From the NCBI RefSeq assembly GCF_902859935.1, contig NZ_CADIKI010000033.1:1-63591 (forward strand): DNA of 63,591 nt, given 5' to 3'. Under the pieces are notes generated by a model. The model saw only the letters and a list, made by a program, of their open reading frames with translations, ran no database searches and was not told where the DNA came from. The stretch is from Paraburkholderia fynbosensis (lineage in GTDB: Bacteria > Pseudomonadota > Gammaproteobacteria > Burkholderiales > Burkholderiaceae). Shown piece by piece: positions 55,608 through 63,591 of this stretch (positions within the stretch are counted from its first letter, which is position 1; each line of letters opens with the position of its first letter). Made by a program: the position numbers and the translations under genes.

Positions 55608-57392
55608 ATGTCAGCATCCACACCGCGCCGGCTGAGAAGCCAGGAATGGTTCGACGACCCATCGCACGCGGATATGACGGCGCTCTACGTCGAGCGCTTC
55701 ATGAACTACGGCCTGACGCGCGAAGAACTCCAGTCTGGCCGGCCGATCATCGGCATCGCGCAGACGGGCAGCGACCTCGCGCCGTGTAACCGGCATCACA
55801 TCGAACTCGCGGCGCGCACGAAAGCAGGCATCCGCGACGCGGGCGGCATTCCGATGGAGTTTCCGGTTCATCCGCTCGCCGAACAGAGCCGCCGGCCGAC
55901 CGCCGCGCTCGACCGCAATCTCGCGTATCTCGGCCTGGTCGAAATCCTGCACGGCTTTCCGCTCGACGGCGTCGTGCTGACCACTGGCTGCGACAAGACC
56001 ACGCCCGCCTGCCTGATGGCGGCGGCCACCGTCGACATGCCCGCGATCGTGCTGTCGGGCGGCCCGATGCTCGATGGCTGGCACGAAGGCAAGCGCGTCG
56101 GCTCGGGCACCGTGATCTGGCATGCGCGCAATCTGCTCGCCACGGGCGAAATCGACTACGAAGGTTTCATGCAGCTGACGACCGCGTCGTCGCCGTCGAT
56201 CGGACACTGCAACACGATGGGCACCGCGTTGTCGATGAACAGCCTCGCCGAGGCGCTCGGCATGTCCTTGCCCGGTTGCGCCAGCATTCCGGCGGCGTAT
56301 CGCGAACGCGGCCAGATGGCGTACGCGACCGGCAAGCGCATCGTCGACCTCGTGCGTGAAGACGTCCGTCCGTCGCACATCATGACGAAAGCAGCGTTCG
56401 AAAACGCGATCGTGGTGGCGTCGGCGCTGGGTGCGTCGAGCAACTGTCCGCCACACCTGATCGCGATTGCGCGGCACATCGGTGTCGAACTGAGTCTCGA
56501 CGACTGGCAGCGCGTAGGCGAGCAGGTGCCGCTGATCGTGAACTGCATGCCGGCGGGCGAGTATCTCGGCGAGAGCTTCCATCGCGCGGGCGGCGTGCCC
56601 GCCGTGTTCCACGAGCTTGCCAAGGCGAACCTCGTCCACGGCGACTGCCTGACCGTAGCGGGCCGCACCATTGGCGAGATCGCGGCGGGTGCGCAGACGG
56701 GGGATCGCGACGTCATCAAGACGACTGAAGAACCGCTCAAGCATGGCGCAGGGTTCATCGTGCTGTCGGGCAACTTCTTCGACAGCGCGATCATGAAGAT
56801 GTCGGTGGTCGGCGAGGCTTTCCAGAAGACCTATTTGAGCGAGCCCGGCAAGGAGAACACGTTCGAAGCGCGAGCAATCGTGTTCGACGGACCTGAGGAC
56901 TATCACGCGCGCATCAACGACCCGTCGCTCGAAATCGACCAGCACTGTATTCTCGTGATTCGCGGTGCCGGGACCGTGGGCTATCCGGGCAGCGCCGAAG
57001 TAGTGAACATGGCGCCGCCGGCGGAACTCGTGCGTCAGGGCATCACGTCGCTGCCGACGCTCGGCGACGGCCGGCAAAGCGGTACCTCCGCGAGCCCGTC
57101 GATTCTCAACATGTCGCCTGAGGCGGCAGTCGGCGGCGGACTCTCGCTGCTGCGCACGAACGATCGCATCCGCGTAGATCTGAATTCGCGCAGCGTCAAC
57201 GTGCTGGTCGACGAGGACGAGCTCGCGCGGCGCCGTGAAACAGCGACGTTTTCGATTCCGCCCGCGCAGACGCCGTGGCAGGAGCTGTATCGCCAGACGG
57301 TGGGCCAGCTCTCGACCGGCGGCTGTCTCGAACCCGCGACGCTGTATCTGAAGGTGATTGCCGAGCGTGGCAATCCGCGGCATTCGCACTGA
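55608..57392 (+). CDS. xylD: D-xylonate dehydratase, IlvD/EDD family (XylD type)
   Basis: The 594-residue enzyme converts xylonate to 2-keto-3-deoxyxylonate using an iron-sulfur cluster and Mg. Cluster Cys residues are in PCNRHH, TTGCDKTTPA and GHCNTMGTA. The opening TPRRLRSQEWFDDPSHADMTAL and the ending match Caulobacter XylD as I recall it. The related L-arabonate dehydratase is the alternative; such enzymes are often promiscuous. Confidence 0.9.
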   Translation: MSASTPRRLRSQEWFDDPSHADMTALYVERFMNYGLTREELQSGRPIIGIAQTGSDLAPCNRHHIELAARTKAGIRDAGGIPMEFPVHPLAEQSRRPTAALDRNLAYLGLVEILHGFPLDGVVLTTGCDKTTPACLMAAATVDMPAIVLSGGPMLDGWHEGKRVGSGTVIWHARNLLATGEIDYEGFMQLTTASSPSIGHCNTMGTALSMNSLAEALGMSLPGCASIPAAYRERGQMAYATGKRIVDLVREDVRPSHIMTKAAFENAIVVASALGASSNCPPHLIAIARHIGVELSLDDWQRVGEQVPLIVNCMPAGEYLGESFHRAGGVPAVFHELAKANLVHGDCLTVAGRTIGEIAAGAQTGDRDVIKTTEEPLKHGAGFIVLSGNFFDSAIMKMSVVGEAFQKTYLSEPGKENTFEARAIVFDGPEDYHARINDPSLEIDQHCILVIRGAGTVGYPGSAEVVNMAPPAELVRQGITSLPTLGDGRQSGTSASPSILNMSPEAAVGGGLSLLRTNDRIRVDLNSRSVNVLVDEDELARRRETATFSIPPAQTPWQELYRQTVGQLSTGGCLEPATLYLKVIAERGNPRHSH

Positions 57393-57469
57393 AATGCAGG
57401 TTGCAGGGCCGGGCCTGGATTCGAGCCCGGCTCTCTTCGTCTTCCAACTTTCCTGAAGAAATCCATTCC

Positions 57470-58657
57470 ATGTCCGCAACTTCTCAATCCAGTTTCCTTC
57501 CGGACGACCTCGATCAGGCGCTGCTCGTGGGTCGCGTGTGGCGCAAGACCGACCAGCACGAAGGTCCGTGCGTGGTCGTTGTGCGCGGCGGCGAAGTGTT
57601 CGACATCACCGCCACCGTGCCGACCACGGCCGATCTGTTCGACCGCGAAAACGCCGCGCACATCGCGCGGACGGCGCCGGGCGAGTCGCTTGGCGGCGCG
57701 GCGCAACTGATCGCGGCGAACCTGCCGGGCGCGCACGCGCCGGCCGTGCACCTGCTCGCGCCGTGCGACGTGCAGGCCATCAAGGCGTGCGGCGTGACGT
57801 TCGCGGTCAGCCTGATCGAACGCGTGATCGAAGAGCAGGCGGGCGGCGATCCGGCGAAGGCGAAGGAGGTCCGCGAGACGATCGCGTCGACGATCGGCAC
57901 CGACCTGTCGAAAATCAAACCGGGCTCGGACGCCGCGATGAAGCTGAAAGCCGAACTCGAACGGCGCGGCGCGTGGTCGCAATACATGGAAGTGGGCATT
58001 GGTCCGGATGCCGAAGTATTCTCGAAGTCGCAGCCGATGTCGGCGGTCGGCTTCGGCACGGACGTGGGGCTGCTCGCGGCTTCGACCTGGAACAACCCGG
58101 AACCCGAGATCGTGCTGGCGGTGAATAGCCGTGGCGAGATCGTCGGCGCGACGCTCGGCAACGACGTCAACCTGCGCGATATCGAGGGCCGCTCGGCACT
58201 GCTGCTCGGCAAGTGCAAGGACAACAACGGCTCATGCGCGATCGGCCCGTTCGTGCGCCTCTTCGACGAAAGCTTCTCGCTCGACTCGGTGCGCACGGCC
58301 AGCGTCGCGCTGCGCGTGGAAGGCGCCGATGACGACTTCGTGCTCGAAGGCGTGAGCCACATGAGCGAAATCAGCCGCGATCCGGCGGACCTCGTCACGC
58401 AAACGTGGGGCCGGCATCACCAGTACCCGGACGGCTTCATGCTGTTCCTCGGCACCATGTTCTCGCCGATCAAGGACCGCGACGCGGCCGGCGGCGGATT
58501 CACGCATCACCTGGGCGACCTCGTGACGATTTCGACGCCGCAATTGGGCGCGCTGACCAACACGGTCCGCCTGAGCACCGACATCGAACCGTGGACGTTC
58601 GGCGTGCGAGCGCTTTATCGGAGTCTGGCGGCGCGCGGGCTGCTCGGCGCGGCTTGA
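57470..58657 (+). CDS. xylX: 2-keto-3-deoxyxylonate dehydratase, FAH fold (XylX type)
   Basis: The 395-residue protein has the fumarylacetoacetate-hydrolase fold near its C-terminal half (VLAVNSRGEIVGATLGNDVNLRDIEG). Pathway position says it dehydrates 2-keto-3-deoxyxylonate to 2-oxoglutarate semialdehyde. I start it at the ATG at 57470; upstream in-frame sequence belongs to the xylD tail and spacer. Confidence 0.87.
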   Translation: MSATSQSSFLPDDLDQALLVGRVWRKTDQHEGPCVVVVRGGEVFDITATVPTTADLFDRENAAHIARTAPGESLGGAAQLIAANLPGAHAPAVHLLAPCDVQAIKACGVTFAVSLIERVIEEQAGGDPAKAKEVRETIASTIGTDLSKIKPGSDAAMKLKAELERRGAWSQYMEVGIGPDAEVFSKSQPMSAVGFGTDVGLLAASTWNNPEPEIVLAVNSRGEIVGATLGNDVNLRDIEGRSALLLGKCKDNNGSCAIGPFVRLFDESFSLDSVRTASVALRVEGADDDFVLEGVSHMSEISRDPADLVTQTWGRHHQYPDGFMLFLGTMFSPIKDRDAAGGGFTHHLGDLVTISTPQLGALTNTVRLSTDIEPWTFGVRALYRSLAARGLLGAA

Positions 58658-58791
58658 GCCGTAACGTAGAACGTATGAGGGGCTGGCGCGTCACGCGCGG
58701 CCCCGGTGCATTACCAGTCGCCTGCGCCCGGACCTGACGATCAGGTCTTTCGTGCCCAGGCTTTATTCCGTATCGACGGGAGCAAGAGAAC

Positions 58792-60234
58792 ATGAGCCAG
58801 TTTGCAAACTACATCGACGGACAGTGGGTGGACGGCGCGAGCGTGTCGCGCAACGTCAATCCGTCCAATCTCGACGACGTAATCGGTGAGTTCGCGCAGG
58901 CCGACGCCGGGCAGACGCAACGCGCGATCAGCGCCGCGCGCAAGGCGTTCGCGCAATGGTCGCTGTCCACGCCGCAGCAGCGTTTCGATCTGCTCGATCA
59001 GGCGGGCAGCACGATCCTCGCGCGCAAGGCCGAGCTGGGCCGGTTGCTCGCGCGCGAAGAGGGCAAGACGCTGCCCGAAGCGATAGGCGAAGTGGGCCGC
59101 GCGGGGCAGATCTTCAAGTTCTTCGCGGGCGAGGCGCTGCGCGTTGGCGGCGAAATCGTGCCGTCGGTGCGCCCCGGTATGACGGTGGAAGTGACCCGTG
59201 AGCCGCTTGGCGTGATCGGCCTCATTACGCCGTGGAATTTCCCCATCGCGATTCCGGCCTGGAAGATCGCGCCGGCGCTGGCGTATGGCAACACCGTCGT
59301 CGTCAAGCCGGCGGACCTCGTTCCGGGCAGCACCTGGGAGCTCGTGAAGATCATCGCCGAGGCGGGTGCGCCGGCGGGTGTCATCAACCTCGTCATGGGA
59401 CGCGGCTCGGTGGTGGGCGAAGCGCTGGTTTCTTCACCGGATGTCGATGCCTTGAGCTTCACCGGTTCTGTCGCGACGGGCCGTGCCATCGGTGCGAAAT
59501 GCTTTGCGTCGGGCAAGAAATTCCAGCTTGAAATGGGTGGGAAGAACCCGATGGTGGTGCTCGATGATGCAGACCTCAACGTTGCGATCGAAGCGTGCAT
59601 CAACGGTGCGTTCTACTCGACGGGCCAACGCTGCACTGCGTCGAGCCGCTTCATCGTGACCGAAGGTATTTACGACCGGTTCATCGACGGCATGAAAGCG
59701 CGCATGCAGGCCCTAAAGGTGGGCGACGCGTTGGCCGACGGCACGCACATCGGTCCCGTCGTCGACGACAAGCAGTTGCAGCAGGACGAGCGCTATATCG
59801 CCGTCGCACGCGAAGAAGGCGGCACCGTCTTCGGCGGTGAGCGGGTCGAGTGCGACACGCGCGGTTACTTCCTCGCACCAGCGCTCGTCACCGACACGAC
59901 GCCGGCCATGCGCATCAACCGGGAAGAAGTGTTCGGCCCGGTGGCCTCGGTCATCAAGGTCAAGGACTACGACGAGGCGCTCAAGGTCGCCAACGACACG
60001 GAATTCGGCCTTTCCGCGGGCATCTGCACGACCTCGCTGAAGTACGCGAGCCACTTCCGTCGTCATATGCAGGCGGGCATGGTGATGGTGAACACGGCGA
60101 CTGCGGGTGTGGACTATCACGTGCCGTTCGGCGGGCGCAAGGGGTCGAGCTACGGTCCGCGTGAGCAGGGCAGTTACGCCCGCGAGTTCTATACGACGGT
60201 CAAGACCGCGTATGTGAGTCCGGGTGCCGTTTGA
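58792..60234 (+). CDS. xylA: 2-oxoglutarate semialdehyde dehydrogenase (XylA type)
   Basis: The 480-residue NAD(P) aldehyde dehydrogenase has PWNFPIAIP, the general base Glu 247 in LEMGGKNP and the nucleophile Cys 281 in GQRCTASS. It performs the last Weimberg step, feeding 2-oxoglutarate to the TCA cycle. The symbol follows Caulobacter and should not be confused with xylose isomerase. Confidence 0.9.
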   Translation: MSQFANYIDGQWVDGASVSRNVNPSNLDDVIGEFAQADAGQTQRAISAARKAFAQWSLSTPQQRFDLLDQAGSTILARKAELGRLLAREEGKTLPEAIGEVGRAGQIFKFFAGEALRVGGEIVPSVRPGMTVEVTREPLGVIGLITPWNFPIAIPAWKIAPALAYGNTVVVKPADLVPGSTWELVKIIAEAGAPAGVINLVMGRGSVVGEALVSSPDVDALSFTGSVATGRAIGAKCFASGKKFQLEMGGKNPMVVLDDADLNVAIEACINGAFYSTGQRCTASSRFIVTEGIYDRFIDGMKARMQALKVGDALADGTHIGPVVDDKQLQQDERYIAVAREEGGTVFGGERVECDTRGYFLAPALVTDTTPAMRINREEVFGPVASVIKVKDYDEALKVANDTEFGLSAGICTTSLKYASHFRRHMQAGMVMVNTATAGVDYHVPFGGRKGSSYGPREQGSYAREFYTTVKTAYVSPGAV

Positions 60235-60376
60235 CGTTCATCGGCGGCGCCGTTTGCGGATGAATGCGCGTGGTGGTCTGACTTGCCGTCGTCGAGAACG
60301 GGAGCGCACAGGGCAATGTGCATAGCCACCGAAGGCGAGGAGACGCCGCCGGCAATCCGGAGGCGGAGGTTCTGAA

Positions 60377-60410
60377 ACGAAACTGGCCCGCGAGAGCGGG
60401 CCAGTTTCGT
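60377..60410. terminator. Strong bidirectional terminator hairpin
   Basis: A perfect 15-base stem (ACGAAACTGGCCCGC) with a GAGA loop lies between the xylose operon and the convergent DUF4148 gene. Confidence 0.8.
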
Positions 60411-60481
60411 TAGCCGCGCGAGCCGTAGCGTGAATACACGTCACGGCAAAGCGACAGCAGCTTTGCTTTCTGCCGGAAGAC

Positions 60482-60751
60482 TTACTGGGTGACTGCCTGG
60501 CCTTGTTCCGACGAACCGCTGGCGACGCCGCCAACTGCGCTGTTCTGAGCGGCAACGCGTGCTTCAGCAGCCTGGATGTTGGCCGGATATTCGTTCGGGT
60601 TCGAGCGAGCGGGGTTGTAGCCAGCCTTTTCGATCTGAACCAGTTCCGCGCGAACTTGCGCACGGGTCAGCGGCTGGTTTGATTGAGCGAAAACGGCAAC
60701 CGGAGCAGCAAGGGTAGCGGCGATAACGACGGCTTGAACGAGCGACTTCAT
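60482..60751 (-). CDS. DUF4148 family small periplasmic protein
   Basis: The 89-residue protein has a signal peptide ending AVFA-QS and the DUF4148 core LTRAQVRAELVQIEKAGYNPARSNPNEYPANIQAAEARVA. The family is abundant in Burkholderia and relatives and has no known function. GGAGG stands eight bases before the ATG. Confidence 0.88.
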   Translation of the reverse strand: MKSLVQAVVIAATLAAPVAVFAQSNQPLTRAQVRAELVQIEKAGYNPARSNPNEYPANIQAAEARVAAQNSAVGGVASGSSEQGQAVTQ

Positions 60752-60969
60752 GATAACGACCTCCAGATTTGTCTTGTTTGGACTGCAAACGCATTTGTCT
60801 GCAGCGATGAGGACAGTCTAGAAGCGGCGTGTGTTAGGGTAAATACCTAATTTACGAAATCACTGTTTCACAAATTAAAACAATGGGGTGTCGGACGGTC
60901 CCCCGAGGCTCAAGCTAGTGCAAGAAGTGCAAATATTGGGATTTTGAAGTATCGCGGCCTGCATTTACC
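60752..60969. other. Upstream region of the DUF4148 gene
   Basis: A+T-rich stretch that should hold the DUF4148 promoter on the minus strand. No further gene is seen. Confidence 0.4.
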
Positions 60970-61110
60970 CTACGAGCGCAGTTTCTCTATCAGAGAGTCG
61001 ACAAATCTACGCACGCGCGACGACAGATGCCGCGCATGCGGATAGAGCGGTGAGCTGCTTTGTCGCGTCTTTCTGATCGTGCGCAAGGGCAGGTGCGAAG
61101 CGCGGGTGCT
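60970..61110 (-). pseudogene. LysR family regulator remnant (C-terminal end)
   Basis: The minus-strand text SPLYPHARHLSSRVRRFVDSLIEKLR is the usual last stretch of LysR effector domains. Nothing earlier of the protein is present, as the nitronate monooxygenase gene starts directly beyond it. It is a leftover of a deletion. Confidence 0.65.
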
Positions 61111-61157
61111 ATACGCTATCAGGACTGTATTGTGGAAAGCCTCGATGGAGGACAGAC

Positions 61158-62258
61158 ATGAACGAGCGGACTGACAAGCGGATGTTGCTGCCATTGCTGG
61201 GCATCCAAAAACCGATCATTCAGGCTCCCATGGCCGGTGTCAGCACACCTGCGCTGGCCGCAGCCGTTTCCAATGCAGGTGGTCTCGGCTCGCTGGGCGT
61301 TGGAGCGATGAACGCCGCAGGAGCCCGCAAGGTCATCAAGGAGACGCGCGCGCTAACGGACAAGCCGTTCAATATCAACGTCTTCTGTCATCGACCGGCG
61401 CAAGCGGACGAGGCGCTCGATCGGCAATGGTTGAACTGGCTCGCGCCATATTTCGAAAAATACGGCGCAGCGCCGCCTACGTCGCTGTCGGAGATCTATA
61501 AGAGTTTCGTGGCCGACCCAGCGATGCTGGATGTCTTCCTCGAAGAGAAGCCGGCCATCGTCAGTTTCCATTTCGGTTTGCCTTCTGCCGATGTGATCGC
61601 CGAACTGAGAAGGGCCGGCATCAAACTGCTCGCGAGTGCGACGAACCTGGATGAGGCGGCGCAGGTTGCCGAAGCAGGAGTCGATGCGATCGTTGCACAA
61701 GGTATAGAGGCGGGGGGTCATCGAGGCACCTTCGAACCGGACGCAAGCGAGGACGGGTTGGGCGTGTTTGCGTTGACGAGTCTGCTGGTCAGGGAATGCC
61801 AGTTGCCGGTGATCGCTGCCGGCGGCATCATGGATGGTGCCGGGATCGCAGCGGCGCTTGCGCTCGGCGCCCAAGCCGCGCAGTTAGGCACCGCGTTTGT
61901 TGCTTGCCCGGAGACGTCGATCGACGAGGGTTATCATTGCGCGATTCTCGCGGGCGCAGCGCGCCGGACAACCTTTACCACCGCGATCTCCGGTCGCGTG
62001 GCGAGAAGCATGGTGAACCGGTTCACGACACTCGGCAGCGACGCGCGCGCTCCGAAGCCGCCCGCGTATCCGATCGCGTACGATGCCGGCAAAGCGCTGC
62101 ATGCTGCGGCGAAAGCAACGGGCGAGTACGGTTACGGGGCGCAGTGGGCGGGGCAGGCGGCCGCGCTGGCCAGATCGTTGCCTGCCGGTGAGCTGGTTGC
62201 GCAGCTAGAGCGTGAATTGAAGGAAAGCATCGGGCAACTGCAGCGGTTCGCGGGCTAG
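61158..62258 (+). CDS. Nitronate monooxygenase (FMN, NMO/2-nitropropane dioxygenase family)
   Basis: The 366-residue TIM barrel has PIIQAPMAGVSTPALAAAVSNAGGLGSLG, the catalytic His in GIEAGGHRG and the FMN phosphate site AAGGIMDGAGIAAALALGAQAAQLGTAF. It detoxifies propionate-3-nitronate and similar nitronates with oxygen. It stands alone beside decayed genes. Confidence 0.9.
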   Translation: MNERTDKRMLLPLLGIQKPIIQAPMAGVSTPALAAAVSNAGGLGSLGVGAMNAAGARKVIKETRALTDKPFNINVFCHRPAQADEALDRQWLNWLAPYFEKYGAAPPTSLSEIYKSFVADPAMLDVFLEEKPAIVSFHFGLPSADVIAELRRAGIKLLASATNLDEAAQVAEAGVDAIVAQGIEAGGHRGTFEPDASEDGLGVFALTSLLVRECQLPVIAAGGIMDGAGIAAALALGAQAAQLGTAFVACPETSIDEGYHCAILAGAARRTTFTTAISGRVARSMVNRFTTLGSDARAPKPPAYPIAYDAGKALHAAAKATGEYGYGAQWAGQAAALARSLPAGELVAQLERELKESIGQLQRFAG

Positions 62259-62400
62259 CAGTTCGAGCGGGAGTGATCGATTGTGGATATACGTTGCGGC
62301 CGGGACGAGGACACACGTCGAGGATAATCAGTGATCCTTGACGTGTTCCATGACTCCAATGCGGGCTGCTGTCACTGAAGCAAATGACGCACGCCAACGT

Positions 62401-62635
62401 TCAATCCGGCTTCGAACTACGCTGCTTGCGATAAGCCTCGACCGGCAAGCCACCCAGCCCCGGTTCTCGGTCTCCACCTCCTGAATGACGACGAAGATCG
62501 ATTCGAGCGGCTTGTTGAGTACGTCGCGGAGCAACTGATTGACCCCGCCGATGAGCGCGGCTTTTTGCCCGCTGTGACCGCAGTGTTGCCGGGCCTGGAG
62601 GCCTCACGGATCACCTGAATTGTGACGATGGGCAT
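62401..62635 (-). pseudogene. 4-oxalocrotonate tautomerase-like gene with two frameshifts
   Basis: The start is intact (MPIVTIQVIREA, with the catalytic Pro after Met). The frame then shifts, and family text continues in a second frame (NQLLRDVLNKPLESIFVVIQEVETEN) and a third (GLGGLPVEAYRKQRSS). No single product can be made. Confidence 0.78.
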
Positions 62636-62695
62636 GTGATCCTCTGTAAATCTCGGTTGACGTGAACGGCACGGGGCGGCGGCGCCCGGGTGTGA

Positions 62696-63294
62696 TCAGT
62701 GGCCGGCGCTCTGACCGCCATCGACGTGCAGTATTTCGCCGGTCACGAACGGTGCAGCATCAGGATACAGGGCGGCGCCTACGACATCGCGCATCTCGCC
62801 CATGTGGCCGACCGGATGCAATGCGCCGAGCGCTGCATGAGTTTCTTCCGCGTGCATCGGCGACTTGATGACGCCCGGTGAAACGGCGTTGGCGCGAATG
62901 CCTTTCTTCGCGTATTCGAGCGCGAGCGGCTTCGTGGCCGCTGCCATTCTTTTCCATCTCGGCGATGGCGAGTTGCGTGATGGAAGAAGCCCGACACGTT
63001 GATGGCGATGAAGTTCGCGTAGTCTTCCGCGGTATAGCTGTTGAACGGCTTGGCGATGAAGATGCCGACGTTGCTGAGCAGCGTGTCGACGCGGCCAAAA
63101 CGGGCGACGGCTTCGGAATCACCCGCGGAGCAGTAGCCGGATCGGCGATATCGCCTGCCACGGTCAGGATGCCGGGGTCGTCCGAAGGCTTGACCGAACG
63201 TGCTGCTGCGACCACGCGATAGTCGAGTTTGCGAACGCGTTGACCAATTCGGCGCCGATGTCTTCGCGACGAGAGCACTCAACAGACGCGGCAT
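62696..63294 (-). pseudogene. Broken short-chain dehydrogenase
   Basis: Pieces of an SDR appear in different minus-strand frames: KLDYRVVAAARSVKPSDDPGILTVAGDIAD, then FGRVDTLLSNVGIFIAKPFNSYTAEDYANFIAINVSGFFHH, then AAATKPLALEYAKKGIRANAVSPGVIKSPMH and the end FVTGEILHVDGGQSAGH. The segment with the catalytic Tyr-x3-Lys is deleted. Confidence 0.8.
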
Positions 63295-63347
63295 TGCACG
63301 TCTTTTAGCGCAGCGTCGAGAGCTTCAAAAATATTTCACAAAGTGGG

Positions 63348-63376
63348 TTGACCGATAGGTTTTCGGTCTGCATAAT
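63348..63376 (+). promoter_or_regulatory. rRNA operon promoter
   Basis: TTGACC (63348-63353) and CATAAT (63371-63376) are 17 bases apart. An A+T-rich UP-like stretch lies before and a GC-rich discriminator (TCGCCTCCC) after. The leader that follows identifies it as an rrn promoter. Confidence 0.7.
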
Positions 63377-63428
63377 TCGCCTCCCGTTAGATGACGGACG
63401 CGCAGAAAGCAGAGCTTCTGAGCGGATC

Positions 63429-63591
63429 GATCTTTAAAAATTAACAGCCGATAAGTGTGGGCGCTTGATGCGTGACGCGGCGGTGGGTTCTGCGGAATCT
63501 GCCGTAAAAGCGGAAGTATCAAGTCTCACACAGTAATGAAAGGAAGGTCTGGCCGTCGGAAGATGGCCGGACACTTCGTCAGTACGTTGAG
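63429..63591 (+). other. rRNA leader with boxA-like antitermination site
   Basis: GATCTTTAAAAATTAACAG (63429-63447) resembles the rrn boxA region. The text ATAAGTGTGGGCGCTTGATG, the CTTGAT/ATCAAG pairing (63464/63518) and a GTCTGGCC/GGCCGGAC hairpin fit Burkholderia 16S leaders as I remember them. The 16S gene itself is not in the window. Confidence 0.65.

Noticed and set aside
55611..57479. 622-codon open frame on the minus strand
   Set aside because: Antisense to xylonate dehydratase; no family resemblance.
60238..60663. 141-codon open frame on the minus strand after the xylose operon
   Set aside because: It covers the terminator hairpin and overlaps the DUF4148 gene in another frame.
1..63591. 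CRISPR arrays, tRNA genes, transposases, integrases
   Set aside because: I looked for regularly spaced repeats, cloverleaf-like ends and IS/phage protein motifs and found none that hold up.

Overview
The window is high-GC DNA from a member of the Burkholderiales, most likely Paraburkholderia or a close relative. The pointers are the porin and DUF4148 proteins, the dense set of LacI regulators and CUT1 sugar transporters, and an rRNA leader at the right end that matches the Burkholderia type. This taxonomic call comes from recognising families; no search was run.

Layout: 1-331 is the end of a sensor kinase. 968-5289 is an arginine deiminase locus (antiporter, deiminase, NhaC antiporter) without arcB and arcC. 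5744-8571 holds an RcnB-like protein, an AraC remnant and a HipBA toxin-antitoxin pair whose HipB has a long basic tail. 9355-22342 is the most unusual block: a 2113-residue reducing type I polyketide synthase without a thioesterase, an alpha-oxoamine synthase, a stand-alone enoyl reductase, then an ABC ATPase, an FtsX-type permease, a LolA-like periplasmic protein and a predicted outer-membrane barrel. The genes read as one operon. My inference is that the PKS builds a long alkyl chain, the PLP enzyme releases it as an amino-ketone (sphingoid-like) lipid, and the last four genes carry it to the outer membrane.

22781-32067 is mixed: two small envelope proteins, an alpha/beta hydrolase, a GH10 xylanase lipoprotein beside a broken LacI gene, a PlsC acyltransferase, an MscS channel with a cyclic-nucleotide domain, a near-perfect LexA box and a BON protein. 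32977-41426 is a porin followed by a LacI-controlled sugar ABC operon with a GH1 beta-glucosidase. 41466-42802 carries a duplicated antitoxin (one copy without a toxin) and a PIN toxin, with a relic divergent promoter between the two antitoxins.

42781-60234 is a pentose island: LacI, a second CUT1 transporter, a GH3 glycosidase, and all enzymes of the Weimberg route from D-xylose to 2-oxoglutarate (SDR dehydrogenase, lactonase, dehydratase, FAH-fold dehydratase, semialdehyde dehydrogenase), plus another LacI and an MFS carrier. Operators of the form GTTA-nCGn-TAAC occur at the xylanase, both sugar operons and the MFS/dehydratase genes, so these scattered genes probably form one regulon that takes xylan or mixed plant glycans from polymer to the TCA cycle. 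60482-63591 holds a DUF4148 protein, a nitronate monooxygenase, three decayed genes (LysR, tautomerase, SDR) and finally an rRNA promoter and leader whose 16S gene must start just outside the window.
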